Shown one piece after another: positions 1-5,473 of a stretch of 11,872 bases of DNA. Source of the stretch: Bacillota bacterium (GTDB lineage: Bacteria > Bacillota > Clostridia > Lachnospirales > Lachnospiraceae); assembly GCA_023425485.1 (NCBI GenBank), contig JAFACO010000252.1:1-11872 (forward strand), given 5' to 3'. Both the position numbers and the translations under genes were made by a program. The notes under the pieces are model-generated. The model was not told the DNA's origin and made no database searches. It saw only the letters and a program-made list of their open reading frames with translations. The stretch's first letter is position 1. The number at the start of each line of letters is the position of its first letter.

Positions 1-672
1 CCCAAGACATAGAGTACATTCGGTTTTGACCCACTCGGGTTTTCCATTCTTCATTGCAATTGCATTGGTTGGACATTTCATTGCACATTTCCCACAACTG
101 ATACATCCCTCCTCCAGGTGAAATCTCTGCGTCCTTCTAAGCTTTTGATATACGGGATAATAGACTCTTTCAACAATACTTGGTACCTTATTTAGATTAT
201 AATCTCCCGCCATTTTTTCTTTAATATGACTACAAACTTGGGTAATTTGACTTTCGGCTTTATTATTAATCTTTTTGATCTTTTCTTTGTCTGTTAAATC
301 AAATACCGGAGTCCAAGTATCCACCATTTTAATACCATAACTTCCGTTTATGAGAATTCCTTTTTTGTGAAATGACTCCTTCAACCTCTTACCAGTCTGT
401 CCTGAAGTCGTTCCATATGTACTAACAGTAAAAACATAGGCGCTCTCCGCTTTATGTAATTCCAGCTTATCTAAAAACTCCTTCACAACCGTTGGCAATC
501 CCAAAAAATAGGTTGGAGTAATAAATCCAATGTATTTTTCATCCTGAAAATCGAAGGAAAAGTTCTCATTTGCATCACAATCCGTTATCGAAACCACTTT
601 TTCATTTAACTCTTTTGCTATGCGTTCCGCCACATACTTACTATTTCCTGTCGCTGAAAAATAGAAAATCAT
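1..672 (-). CDS. EFR1-type flavodoxin/ferredoxin fusion protein (partial, C-terminus beyond the left edge)
   Basis: The 224 visible residues begin MIFYFSATGNS, a flavodoxin first strand with its FMN-phosphate loop (S6-A-T-G-N-S11). About 120 residues follow in flavodoxin style (ITPTYFLGLP near 50, STYGTTSGQ near 84), then a linker. A bacterial ferredoxin motif comes next: C190, C193, C196 and C200-Pro form the first 4Fe-4S site, and C219-x2-C222 starts the second, which is cut off. Family members are roughly 255-265 residues, so about 25 to 40 are missing. Such proteins are presumed soluble low-potential electron carriers of anaerobes. The start is ambiguous. The ATG at 672 matches where the family begins and has AAAGGAG 11 nt upstream. 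An in-frame ATG at 714 has a better-spaced AGGAG and would add 14 basic residues. A separate promoter upstream suggests it is transcribed alone. Confidence 0.88.
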   Translation of the reverse strand, partial: MIFYFSATGNSKYVAERIAKELNEKVVSITDCDANENFSFDFQDEKYIGFITPTYFLGLPTVVKEFLDKLELHKAESAYVFTVSTYGTTSGQTGKRLKESFHKKGILINGSYGIKMVDTWTPVFDLTDKEKIKKINNKAESQITQVCSHIKEKMAGDYNLNKVPSIVERVYYPVYQKLRRTQRFHLEEGCISCGKCAMKCPTNAIAMKNGKPEWVKTECTLCLG

Positions 673-777
673 GTCCTCATAAGCTCCTTTCTTATTCTTC
701 CTATTCCGAATCATGAATAACTCTCCTGTCAAAAATTTATTCAAAGATTGGGAATTGCATACATAATTTGTAATATT

Positions 778-806
778 AGTATAATTGAAGAGGGAAAGAA
801 CTACAA
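778..806 (-). promoter_or_regulatory. Predicted sigma-A promoter of the EFR1-type gene
   Basis: On the minus strand TTGTAG (801-806) and TATACT (778-783) are separated by exactly 17 bp, placing the start near 771, about 100 nt before the coding region. The -35 matches the consensus only in part. It lies between this gene and the preceding minus-strand gene, where a promoter would be expected. Confidence 0.5.
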
Positions 807-837
807 GTACCAGAAAATACATTTATTTTTAAAATAA

Positions 838-854
838 TCTATTTCAATAATAGA
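838..854 (-). terminator. Weak hairpin after the flavodoxin pair
   Basis: On the minus strand TCTATT and AATAGA form a 6-bp stem around a 5-nt loop, followed by TTATTTT, starting about 10 nt after the stop codon at 865. The stem is short and AT-rich, so termination would be inefficient at best. Confidence 0.3.
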
Positions 855-864
855 ATCATATTTT

Positions 865-1539
865 TTATCTGCTCTTATCCGACAAGTAGTCTGAAAGATA
901 AGGGTTCCTTTGATTGATATCGATTCCATGGCTTTGTAAATCACGATCAATGCTCTGGTTCATTTTCTTCACCATAACTTTAAAAATTATAACAGGCAGC
1001 TTAAACTGTGCTTTTTGGTATACTTCAGGAGGGGATATTTCATCTAGAATAATGTGTTGAAAGAATATATTCAACTGTTTGCTTACTCTCTTTGCATTGG
1101 GCAGCTTGGACAAAGGTTTCCCATCCAGATATGCCCCCATTCCCATAACAAAACCACCCTTAAAGACCATGCCACATTTTTTGCAAAAGATATCCAACAT
1201 AAACAAACCGCTTTCATGGGTGTGCGAATAAGGCATCCCCCCTTGAATGATTCCGTACATGCTTTTCCCTTGCAGAAGCTCCTTATGAGTAAGCAGTTCC
1301 TCTAACAGCACAATTGTATCTGCCGGATAAGTATTAATATAGCAAGGTCCACTGATGATTATTATATCCGCTTCTATCGCCTTAGTAATTAAATTATTCA
1401 AGTGAGTTAAATTCTGATATAAGTGAAACAACTCGGTTTGGCATCCTTTCGCTTCAACAAATGTTTTACACAATTGCAGCATAGTGAAGCTAGTTCCCTT
1501 TGTTCGGGGGCTGGCATTAATAAATAATATTTTCTTCAT
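865..1539 (-). CDS. NAD(P)H-dependent FMN reductase-like flavodoxin-fold oxidoreductase
   Basis: This 224-residue protein begins MKKILFINASPRTKGTS, the strand and phosphate-binding loop typical of NADPH-dependent FMN reductases and modulator-of-drug-activity-type flavoproteins (N8-A-S-P-R12, G15-T-S17). A second flavin-contacting stretch, ISGPCYINTYPADTIVLLEE, lies at 62-81, where related proteins carry a 'SPTYWGSVPA'-like loop. Residues 95-135 hold the third loop (IIQGGMP) and a C119-K-K-C122 pair of unknown role. The C-terminal 50 residues are a basic, helical extension beyond the core fold. AGGAGG sits 10 nt before the ATG. The start codon overlaps the stop of the upstream flavodoxin gene by 4 nt (ATGA), so the two are almost certainly translationally coupled. 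The donor, acceptor and physiological substrate cannot be read from sequence. Confidence 0.85.
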   Translation of the reverse strand: MKKILFINASPRTKGTSFTMLQLCKTFVEAKGCQTELFHLYQNLTHLNNLITKAIEADIIIISGPCYINTYPADTIVLLEELLTHKELLQGKSMYGIIQGGMPYSHTHESGLFMLDIFCKKCGMVFKGGFVMGMGAYLDGKPLSKLPNAKRVSKQLNIFFQHIILDEISPPEVYQKAQFKLPVIIFKVMVKKMNQSIDRDLQSHGIDINQRNPYLSDYLSDKSR

Positions 1540-2075
1540 ACCCTCAGAACCTCCTTTGCTATGTTTTCCTTCAGTTCAGAAGTGAACATAGGGTCTATAA
1601 TAAATACCTTTCCAGTACCTCTGGTTATAACGATATTTTCTTGATGAAGTCTTTTAAATACCTTAATCTCTTCTTCTAGACAGTTTTCGTTCATACCTAA
1701 TACAAAAAATTTGAACTGCTTGCCTTTCATACCTGCCTTTACTAACTCATTTTGTTCAATCATATAATGACGATCCATGATTAAGGCAAATTTATCAAAT
1801 ACTCTTTTTATTTTAAAAGAATAGCTTCCAAATGTAATTGGACTAACAAAGAAAACTGCCTCCGCTCCAATAACCTTTGGATAAATCCAATCGCCATCAT
1901 CTCGAACTATGCATTTTCCATAAGTCTTATAAGTACATCCACCACAACTTACACAGGGTTTTACATTTACATTTTCCAATGAAATATATTCAACCTGAAC
2001 TCCATGTGTTAGTAATGTTTGTTGGAGTTCTAAACCAATTTGATGTTTACCTTCATCTGCAATTATTACAATCAT
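1536..2075 (-). CDS. Iron-sulfur flavoprotein-like flavodoxin-family protein
   Basis: This 179-residue protein has a flavodoxin/NADPH-dependent FMN reductase fold. Its diagnostic feature is C41-x2-C44-x2-C47-x7-C55 followed by IVRDD, the compact cysteine motif seen in archaeal and clostridial iron-sulfur flavoproteins, where it holds a 4Fe-4S cluster beside FMN. The stretch AVFFVSPITFGSYSFKIKRVFDK (73-95) is the usual flavin-contacting loop and following helix. The N-terminal strand runs IVIIADEGKHQIG and lacks the GSPRxxGNT phosphate loop normally present, so FMN binding may be altered or shared with a partner. AAAGGAAG precedes the ATG. It is translationally coupled to the following reductase by a 4-nt overlap, which suggests the two proteins act together, perhaps as a heteromer. 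No convincing promoter lies directly upstream, so it is probably co-transcribed with the FMN-binding gene 107 nt upstream. Confidence 0.85.
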   Translation of the reverse strand: MIVIIADEGKHQIGLELQQTLLTHGVQVEYISLENVNVKPCVSCGGCTYKTYGKCIVRDDGDWIYPKVIGAEAVFFVSPITFGSYSFKIKRVFDKFALIMDRHYMIEQNELVKAGMKGKQFKFFVLGMNENCLEEEIKVFKRLHQENIVITRGTGKVFIIDPMFTSELKENIAKEVLRV

Positions 2076-2182
2076 TTAGTCTTCCTTTCGAAATATGAAA
2101 TCATCCTAATTCTCATGAATTACTTTTTACCTTTAAATATCTGATATATCTATAATTATCATTTTTTTCTAATTGCCTTCTA

Positions 2183-2569
2183 TTAATCACTATATCCCTT
2201 TTTCAAAGCTTTACTTACTGCACTTTTAATAGCTTCACTTGAAAGGGTCGCACCACTGACAGCATCCACATCATAGTTGTTTTGTTCAATCATTCGATCC
2301 GTGATGGACTCTGCTTTACCGCCCAATCCATTTTGGTGTTCAACTATATCAATATTATCTATTGCATGGTCCTTGACATTTACATCAACCTTTACAAGCA
2401 CAAGTCCAGCGTTGGTCTCTCCTTGATAAGTTCCATCTGCAACTAGCTTCATATCAATCTTTTCATACAGCATGGTTTCTAGTGCTGTATTTGCTTTGCT
2501 TGTCAACAGCAAAAATCCACCTAAAACAAAAATAATTACAACTACCAGAATAATGAAAACCTTTTTCAT
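2183..2569 (-). CDS. Membrane-anchored FMN-binding domain protein (covalent flavinylation motif)
   Basis: This 128-residue protein has one N-terminal membrane anchor (about residues 4-22, following MKK), then a single FMN-binding domain of the NqrC/RnfG/PplA type facing the outside. The segment D102-A-V-S-G-A-T108 matches the Dxx(S/T)GAT motif at which the flavin transferase ApbE attaches FMN to the final threonine, predicted here as T108. GTYQGETNAG near 46-55 and the GLGGKAE loop near 81-87 are typical of the domain. There is no lipobox cysteine, so it is tethered by the uncleaved helix. Such proteins carry electrons at the cell surface or within Rnf-like and extracellular electron-transfer chains. 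No apbE gene is in this window. It is probably the first gene of an operon with the two flavodoxins, under a promoter overlapped by a large palindrome. GAGAGGAG precedes the ATG by 10 nt. Confidence 0.9.
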   Translation of the reverse strand: MKKVFIILVVVIIFVLGGFLLLTSKANTALETMLYEKIDMKLVADGTYQGETNAGLVLVKVDVNVKDHAIDNIDIVEHQNGLGGKAESITDRMIEQNNYDVDAVSGATLSSEAIKSAVSKALKKGYSD

Positions 2570-2624
2570 TAATTTATTACTCCTCTCCCATATAAATCTT
2601 CAATTTATTTATAACTATGTTTAT

Positions 2625-2645
2625 TAAAATAACACTGTTATTTTA
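2625..2645. promoter_or_regulatory. Perfect 21-bp palindromic operator candidate
   Basis: The arms TAAAATAACA and TGTTATTTTA are perfect reverse complements of 10 bp each around a single C. The site covers the end of the -10 box and the predicted start point of the FMN-binding operon, the classical place for a dimeric repressor (for example of the TetR or MarR families) to block initiation. The protein that binds it is unknown. The only DNA-binding regulator encoded in the window, an HxlR protein, has different half-sites near its own promoter. Confidence 0.6.
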
Positions 2646-2673
2646 TAGTAATACGATTTTTAATCTATGTCAA
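2645..2673 (-). promoter_or_regulatory. Strong predicted promoter of the FMN-binding/flavodoxin operon
   Basis: The minus strand carries TTGACA (2668-2673), a perfect -35 box, and TACTAT (2645-2650) after exactly 17 bp. The predicted start is near 2638. The 21-bp palindrome at 2625-2645 overlaps the downstream edge of the -10 box and the start point. Confidence 0.7.
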
Positions 2674-2729
2674 CAATTACCATGAATTTTAATTAAATTC
2701 TTATTAATAAAATACAATGTAAAGAAAAG

Positions 2730-2778
2730 CACCAGACCTACCTGTCTGATGTTTCAGACTGTAGACAAAGTAATTTTT
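2730..2778 (-). repeat. CAGAC/GTCTG hairpin element, copy A (terminator-like)
   Basis: CACCAGAC (2730-2737) and GTCTGATG (2744-2751) form an 8-bp stem. On the minus-strand RNA it has one G-U pair and is followed by CUUUUCUUU, so it can act as a terminator for transcription coming from the acetyltransferase gene. The hairpin is embedded in a longer sequence (to about 2778, containing CAGACTGTAGACAAAG) that recurs in opposite orientation at 3543-3591. It therefore looks like a dispersed repeat and not only a local terminator. Confidence 0.6.
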
Positions 2779-2807
2779 GAATTTTGGATTATGCAAAAAC
2801 AGAAGGT

Positions 2808-2855
2808 TTATATAGAATAAAGGCACGGGGATTTCCGCGCCTTTATTCTATATAA
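2808..2855. terminator. Long 17-bp inverted repeat downstream of the acetyltransferase gene
   Basis: The arms run 2808-2824 and 2839-2855, and their cores TATAGAATAAAGGC and GCCTTTATTCTATA are exact complements. An inner CGG/CCG stem (2826-2828 with 2835-2837) closes a GGATTT loop after one mismatch. It starts about 45 nt after the acetyltransferase stop codon at 2901, the position of a terminator. However, the tail is AAACCTTCTGTTTTT, without an immediate U-run, so it may equally be an mRNA 3'-end stabiliser. It fills most of the 331-bp gap between the acetyltransferase and FMN-binding genes together with copy A of the hairpin element and the operon promoter. Confidence 0.55.
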
Positions 2856-2900
2856 GTTATTAAATTGGAATTTTGTCGTTATATTTAAGCAATTCAAAAT

Positions 2901-3434
2901 TTAGACATCTAAGTAAAAATAAACATTGCTCTTATCGGCTTGAGGGGTTCCTCCATATTCGTGTGTGTTAAACCCACCTATTACAAATCCGGATTTTATG
3001 TAGAATAAACATGCAGAAAGATTATTATCTTGACCGATTGTATAAATTCCTCGATAACCATTTTGAGCAGCAATTTTCTTTCCCTCATCCAGTAATTGCT
3101 TCCCTATTCCATGACCTCGATACTCCTTACATACTTTTAAATCATCAAGATACAAGTATTTAAATAAATCATGCTTATAAATCGCAAGTCCTATACACTT
3201 TCTGCTCACATCATAGGCTCCAACAAAAAAGCACTCTTTTTTTAGTGCATCAAAATCGTAGTTTTCATCGGGAAATATCATCTCGCTGATTTTACTTTCC
3301 TCAAATTCCTCAGTTCTGTAAGCCCATTTGTTACCATCATAAGTTGGCACCATTTTTCCCCACAAAGTAAAAGGTTCATTAGGAATATTAATATCACTCT
3401 TAGTAGCTTCAGTAATCCGTCTGATTTCAATCAT
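2901..3434 (-). CDS. GNAT-family N-acetyltransferase, similar to streptothricin acetyltransferases
   Basis: This 177-residue protein has the acetyl-CoA-binding motif R106-G-H-G109-I-G111 (R-x-x-G-x-G) after a YLDDLKVCKEY strand. It then has the conserved GNAT tail QDNNLSACLFYIKSGFVIGGF (135-155) and a C-terminal strand ending NVYFYLD. The segment with QDxNxSACxFYxKxxFxIGG and a closing aromatic strand resembles Sat4/SatA-type streptothricin acetyltransferases from memory, but resistance activity is only a possibility. The first 60 residues include a WGKMVPTYDGNKWAYRTEEF stretch seen in related uncharacterised enzymes. The start was placed at the ATG with AGGGGG 7 nt upstream. A TTG two codons earlier lies within that spacer and is unlikely to be used. 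The gene stands alone between two inverted copies of a hairpin repeat. Confidence 0.85.
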   Translation of the reverse strand: MIEIRRITEATKSDINIPNEPFTLWGKMVPTYDGNKWAYRTEEFEESKISEMIFPDENYDFDALKKECFFVGAYDVSRKCIGLAIYKHDLFKYLYLDDLKVCKEYRGHGIGKQLLDEGKKIAAQNGYRGIYTIGQDNNLSACLFYIKSGFVIGGFNTHEYGGTPQADKSNVYFYLDV

Positions 3435-3542
3435 TTTCAATCCCCCTGCAAATTCTAATTATTAAAGAATATCATAAGCAAGGATAAAAATATAGTGTTG
3501 TTTATTTATACACTTATATTTATAGGATTCTTTTAATAATTG

Positions 3543-3591
3543 GCTTTGTCTGCCGTCTGAAACACCAGACCTTACCTGTCTGATGTTTTTT
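3543..3591 (+). repeat. CAGAC/GTCTG hairpin element, copy B (inverted relative to copy A)
   Basis: CTTTGTCTGCC, GTCTGAAACA and then CACCAGAC (3563-3570) plus GTCTGATG (3578-3585) with TTTTTT (3586-3591) form a plus-strand hairpin with a U-tract. The segment is the reverse-complement counterpart of 2725-2771. CAGAC can pair with the GTCTG before it or the one after it, giving two exclusive hairpins. It lies 11 nt beyond the nitroreductase stop codon, so it may end that transcript, but the U-run is on the opposite strand, where no gene lies upstream. Confidence 0.6.
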
Positions 3592-3601
3592 GGATTAAAT
3601 C

Positions 3602-4270
3602 TTACTTCCATATTACAATATCTTCTATTGGCTGTCTGGTTTTTTCACGACGAGGATCTTCTGCTCGGTACCCAAAGCTAACCATACCAGATATTCCGAA
3701 ATGCTCCGCATCTATTAATCCCTCTTCATTCAAAAGCTGATCCACTGCTTTCTGGTCGTACCCTTCAATTGGGCAGGAATCAATCCCAAGAAATGCAGCC
3801 GTAGTCAGCATATTTGCCATAACAATATAGGTCTGTTTACTCGCCCAGTCGAATACTGCACGATCACTTTCTAGTAAATTAAAATCATTCATTTGAAAGT
3901 TCTTAAACGCATTTCTTTTACTTTCAATAACCTCGTCCGGTAATTTTTGTACATCCCTCATAATATGAGTTAAATACTCCGAGTCATAATTGGTATCAGA
4001 ATTTTTTCTAGCTAGCAGAAGTACCAGATGACTGGCTCCCTCTAAACTCTTTCTTGCTCCCCAGGCAATGGGATATAGCTTTTTCTTAATTTCTTCGTCC
4101 TGTAGTACAATCAATTTCCAGGGTTCAAAACCAAAGGAGCTGGGCGATAGATGTGCTGCTTCTAAAATAGTATCAAAATCCTCTTTCGATACTACTTTTG
4201 ATGGATCAAACTGCTTGCAGGCATGGCGAAAACGAAATGTATCCAATATTATTTGATTTTTGTTGCTCAT
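3602..4270 (-). CDS. NfsB-type FMN-dependent nitroreductase / NAD(P)H oxidoreductase
   Basis: This 222-residue protein has the usual length for oxygen-insensitive nitroreductases of the NfsB group. FMN-phosphate contacts are expected from R15-H-A-C-K19 (RxxxK, followed by QFD) near the N-terminus and from the C-terminal KTRQPIEDIVIWK. LSPSSFGFEPWKLIVL (41-56) and G163-IDSCPIEGYD (to 172) are family signatures around the flavin. Such homodimeric cytosolic enzymes reduce nitroaromatics, quinones or related electrophiles. The ATG at 4270 was chosen because AAAGGTGG lies 7 nt upstream. Extending to an upstream ATG at 4408 would add a poor 46-residue leader running across the promoter region into the divergent gene. 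The divergent HxlR regulator gene and shared promoter region suggest induction by thiol-reactive or redox stress, as for HypO under HypR in Bacillus subtilis. Confidence 0.92.
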   Translation of the reverse strand: MSNKNQIILDTFRFRHACKQFDPSKVVSKEDFDTILEAAHLSPSSFGFEPWKLIVLQDEEIKKKLYPIAWGARKSLEGASHLVLLLARKNSDTNYDSEYLTHIMRDVQKLPDEVIESKRNAFKNFQMNDFNLLESDRAVFDWASKQTYIVMANMLTTAAFLGIDSCPIEGYDQKAVDQLLNEEGLIDAEHFGISGMVSFGYRAEDPRREKTRQPIEDIVIWK

Positions 4271-4308
4271 ATTAAAACCACCTTTCTTTTCTTGAAAATA
4301 TCCTAGCA

Positions 4309-4336
4309 TATATAAAACAGTTATTGAAGTACGCAA
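4309..4336 (-). promoter_or_regulatory. Candidate nitroreductase promoter
   Basis: On the minus strand TTGCGT (4331-4336) and TATATA (4309-4314) are 16 bp apart, giving a leader of about 30 nt before the ATG at 4270. The -35 abuts the -35 of the divergent regulator promoter, so one bound protein could affect both. The match to consensus is modest. Confidence 0.4.
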
Positions 4337-4352
4337 AATATTGATATATAAT
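4324..4352 (+). promoter_or_regulatory. Predicted promoter of the HxlR regulator gene
   Basis: TTGAAG (4324-4329) and a perfect TATAAT (4347-4352) are 17 bp apart, placing the start near 4359, about 40 nt before the ATG. ATAC-N5-GTAT (4353-4365) lies directly over the start point. Confidence 0.65.
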
Positions 4353-4368
4353 ATACAAAATGTATCAT

Positions 4369-4387
4369 TACTATCCTTTTTATAGTA
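4369..4387. promoter_or_regulatory. Candidate HxlR autoregulatory operator
   Basis: TACTAT (4369-4374) and ATAGTA (4382-4387) are perfect inverted half-sites around a 7-bp spacer. They sit between the predicted start point and the ribosome binding site (GGAG at 4390). The half-sites resemble, from memory, those of the YodB operator of Bacillus, which is an HxlR-family target. Spacing differs, so the assignment is tentative. Confidence 0.5.
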
Positions 4388-4399
4388 TTGGAGAAAACC

Positions 4400-4771
4400 A
4401 TGGATCATACCCCTTTAACACCGGATTGCCCAAGTGGAAATTGTCCGGTAGAAACTACCTTAAATATATTAAGTGGAAAATGGAAGGGCATTATTCTTTA
4501 TCGCCTTCTTGCAGGAAAAAAACGTTTTAATGAGCTAAAGAAAATAATGCCTGCTATTACCTTTCGTACCTTAACCTTACAACTAAGACAACTTGAGCGA
4601 GATGGAATTGTCGAACGAACTGTTTATGCAGAAGTACCACCCCGTGTGGATTATGCCTTAACTCCTTTAGGTGAATCCATGCGCCCAATTATAAAAGCCA
4701 TGTATGATTGGGGTACAGAATATCAAAAGCTTGATATTATCGTAGCTGATAAAGCACTTGATACAGAATAA
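4400..4771 (+). CDS. HxlR/DUF24-family winged-helix regulator, probable thiol sensor
   Basis: This 123-residue protein spans one HxlR domain: CPVETTLNILSGKWKGIILYRL (15-36), G-K-K-R-F-N-E-L helix (39-46), ITFRTLTLQLRQLERDGIVER recognition region (53-73) and the wing VYAEVPPRVDYALTPLGESM (75-94). The conserved N-terminal cysteine of this family (Cys6 of YodB, Cys14 of HypR) corresponds to C15. C10, five residues earlier, is the only other cysteine. The ATG at 4400 has GGAGA 6 nt upstream. A TTG at 4388 that would add four residues overlaps that site. It is divergent from a nitroreductase gene with abutting promoters, so its expected job is to repress or activate that enzyme and itself in response to electrophiles or oxidants. 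This role is inferred from context and family. Confidence 0.9.
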   Translation: MDHTPLTPDCPSGNCPVETTLNILSGKWKGIILYRLLAGKKRFNELKKIMPAITFRTLTLQLRQLERDGIVERTVYAEVPPRVDYALTPLGESMRPIIKAMYDWGTEYQKLDIIVADKALDTE

Positions 4772-4784
4772 CCGGAAGATATAA

Positions 4785-4828
4785 AAAGAGCATACTAGGT
4801 TAATATGACATAGCCTAATATGCTCTTT
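4785..4828. terminator. Bidirectional terminator between the convergent HxlR and DUF1801 genes
   Basis: AAAGAGCATA (4785-4794) pairs with TATGCTCTTT (4819-4828), and the stem continues after one mismatch with TAGG/CCTA (4796-4799 with 4814-4817). The plus-strand tail is ATTTCTATGG. The minus-strand stem ends directly in TTTTTATAT, a good U-tract. It lies 14 nt after one stop codon and 25 nt before the other. Confidence 0.8.
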
Positions 4829-4852
4829 ATTTCTATGGTCTATCCAAATCTA

Positions 4853-5224
4853 TTACTTTTTCCAAAACGTTGTACAGTCTGCTTTATCCTTAATATTAAA
4901 AGCAACTATTTTCTCCAAGAGTGAATAGTCCACAGGACTATCCCAAGGTATTTTAAATAATCCCTTTGTACGCTCATAGCCTGCTTGTTCAATATCACCT
5001 TCAAATTTTAACATTGCTGAATTCTCCGGTGCAACCGCCATATGTTTTTTTGCAACACTGAAGCCAATAATAAAGGTACCGTGATCTGTTAACATAGGCT
5101 GATTCCAGCCAAATTTGGTTTCTAAATTAGGAAATTTACTTAATAACCATTTCAAAACCTCTTCCACTCGGGCTCTATTCTCTGGATTTTCAATACTTGA
5201 TAAATATTCTGCAAATACTTCCAT
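4853..5224 (-). CDS. DUF1801 / YdhG-like (frataxin-fold) protein
   Basis: This 123-residue protein matches the DUF1801 family by its central KFGWNQPMLTDHGTFIIGFSVAKKHMAVAPE segment (37-67), the KGLFKIPWDSPVDYSLLEKIV stretch (87-107) and its length. Members such as Bacillus YdhG adopt a frataxin-like fold and have been proposed as intracellular iron chaperones. Others are unstudied, so the role is tentative. The ATG at 5224 is chosen because AAGGAGGA lies 7 nt upstream and the family begins near here. A longer reading to a TTG at 5314 only translates the upstream tandem repeat. The 5' side is unusual: 4 to 5 copies of a repeat containing this same ribosome binding site sit between a distant promoter and the gene. 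Confidence 0.85.
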   Translation of the reverse strand: MEVFAEYLSSIENPENRARVEEVLKWLLSKFPNLETKFGWNQPMLTDHGTFIIGFSVAKKHMAVAPENSAMLKFEGDIEQAGYERTKGLFKIPWDSPVDYSLLEKIVAFNIKDKADCTTFWKK

Positions 5225-5231
5225 GCTCAAA

Positions 5232-5473
5232 TCCTCCTTATTATAACTACAAATATCCAATATAAACACTTGGAGGATTTTCCTCCTTATTATAACTAGT
5301 AATATCCCATACAAACACTTGGAGGATTTTCCTCCTTATTATAACTAGTAATACCCATACAAACACTTGGAGGATTTTCCTCCTTATTATAACTAGTAAT
5401 ATCCTATACAAACACTTGGAGGATTTTCCTCCTTATATCAAACTACTATACACACCAGGAGGAATTTTCTCCT
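5232..5473. repeat. Tandem array of 48-49 bp units with Shine-Dalgarno/anti-Shine-Dalgarno palindromes
   Basis: Four consecutive units start at the gene-proximal TCCTCC (5232) and repeat with steps of 49, 49, 48 and 49 bp. The perfect palindrome GGAGGATTTTCCTCC occurs at 5272-5286, 5321-5335, 5369-5383 and 5418-5432. A degenerate fifth copy (AGGAG...CTCCT) is at 5457-5473. The sequence between palindromes (TTATTATAACTAGTAATATC and CATACAAACACTT) is also repeated, with four substitutions in the proximal unit and two small differences among the others. In the orientation of the downstream gene each unit reads TATAAT, then AAGGAGGA, then a complementary TCCTCC. Only the last copy, next to the ATG, has lost its own TCCTCC partner. 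Confidence 0.9.

Noticed and set aside
4271..4408. N-terminal extension of the nitroreductase by 46 residues
   Set aside because: It runs through the divergent promoter region into the HxlR gene. The internal ATG at 4270 has a good ribosome site and matches the family start.
5225..5314. N-terminal extension of the DUF1801 protein by 30 residues from a TTG
   Set aside because: The extension simply translates the tandem repeat, whereas the ATG at 5224 has AAGGAGGA at ideal spacing and fits the family.
5232..5473. CRISPR-like array of repeats
   Set aside because: The sequence between the palindromes is itself repeated almost exactly, so there are no unique spacers, and no cas genes are nearby. 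It is a plain tandem repeat.
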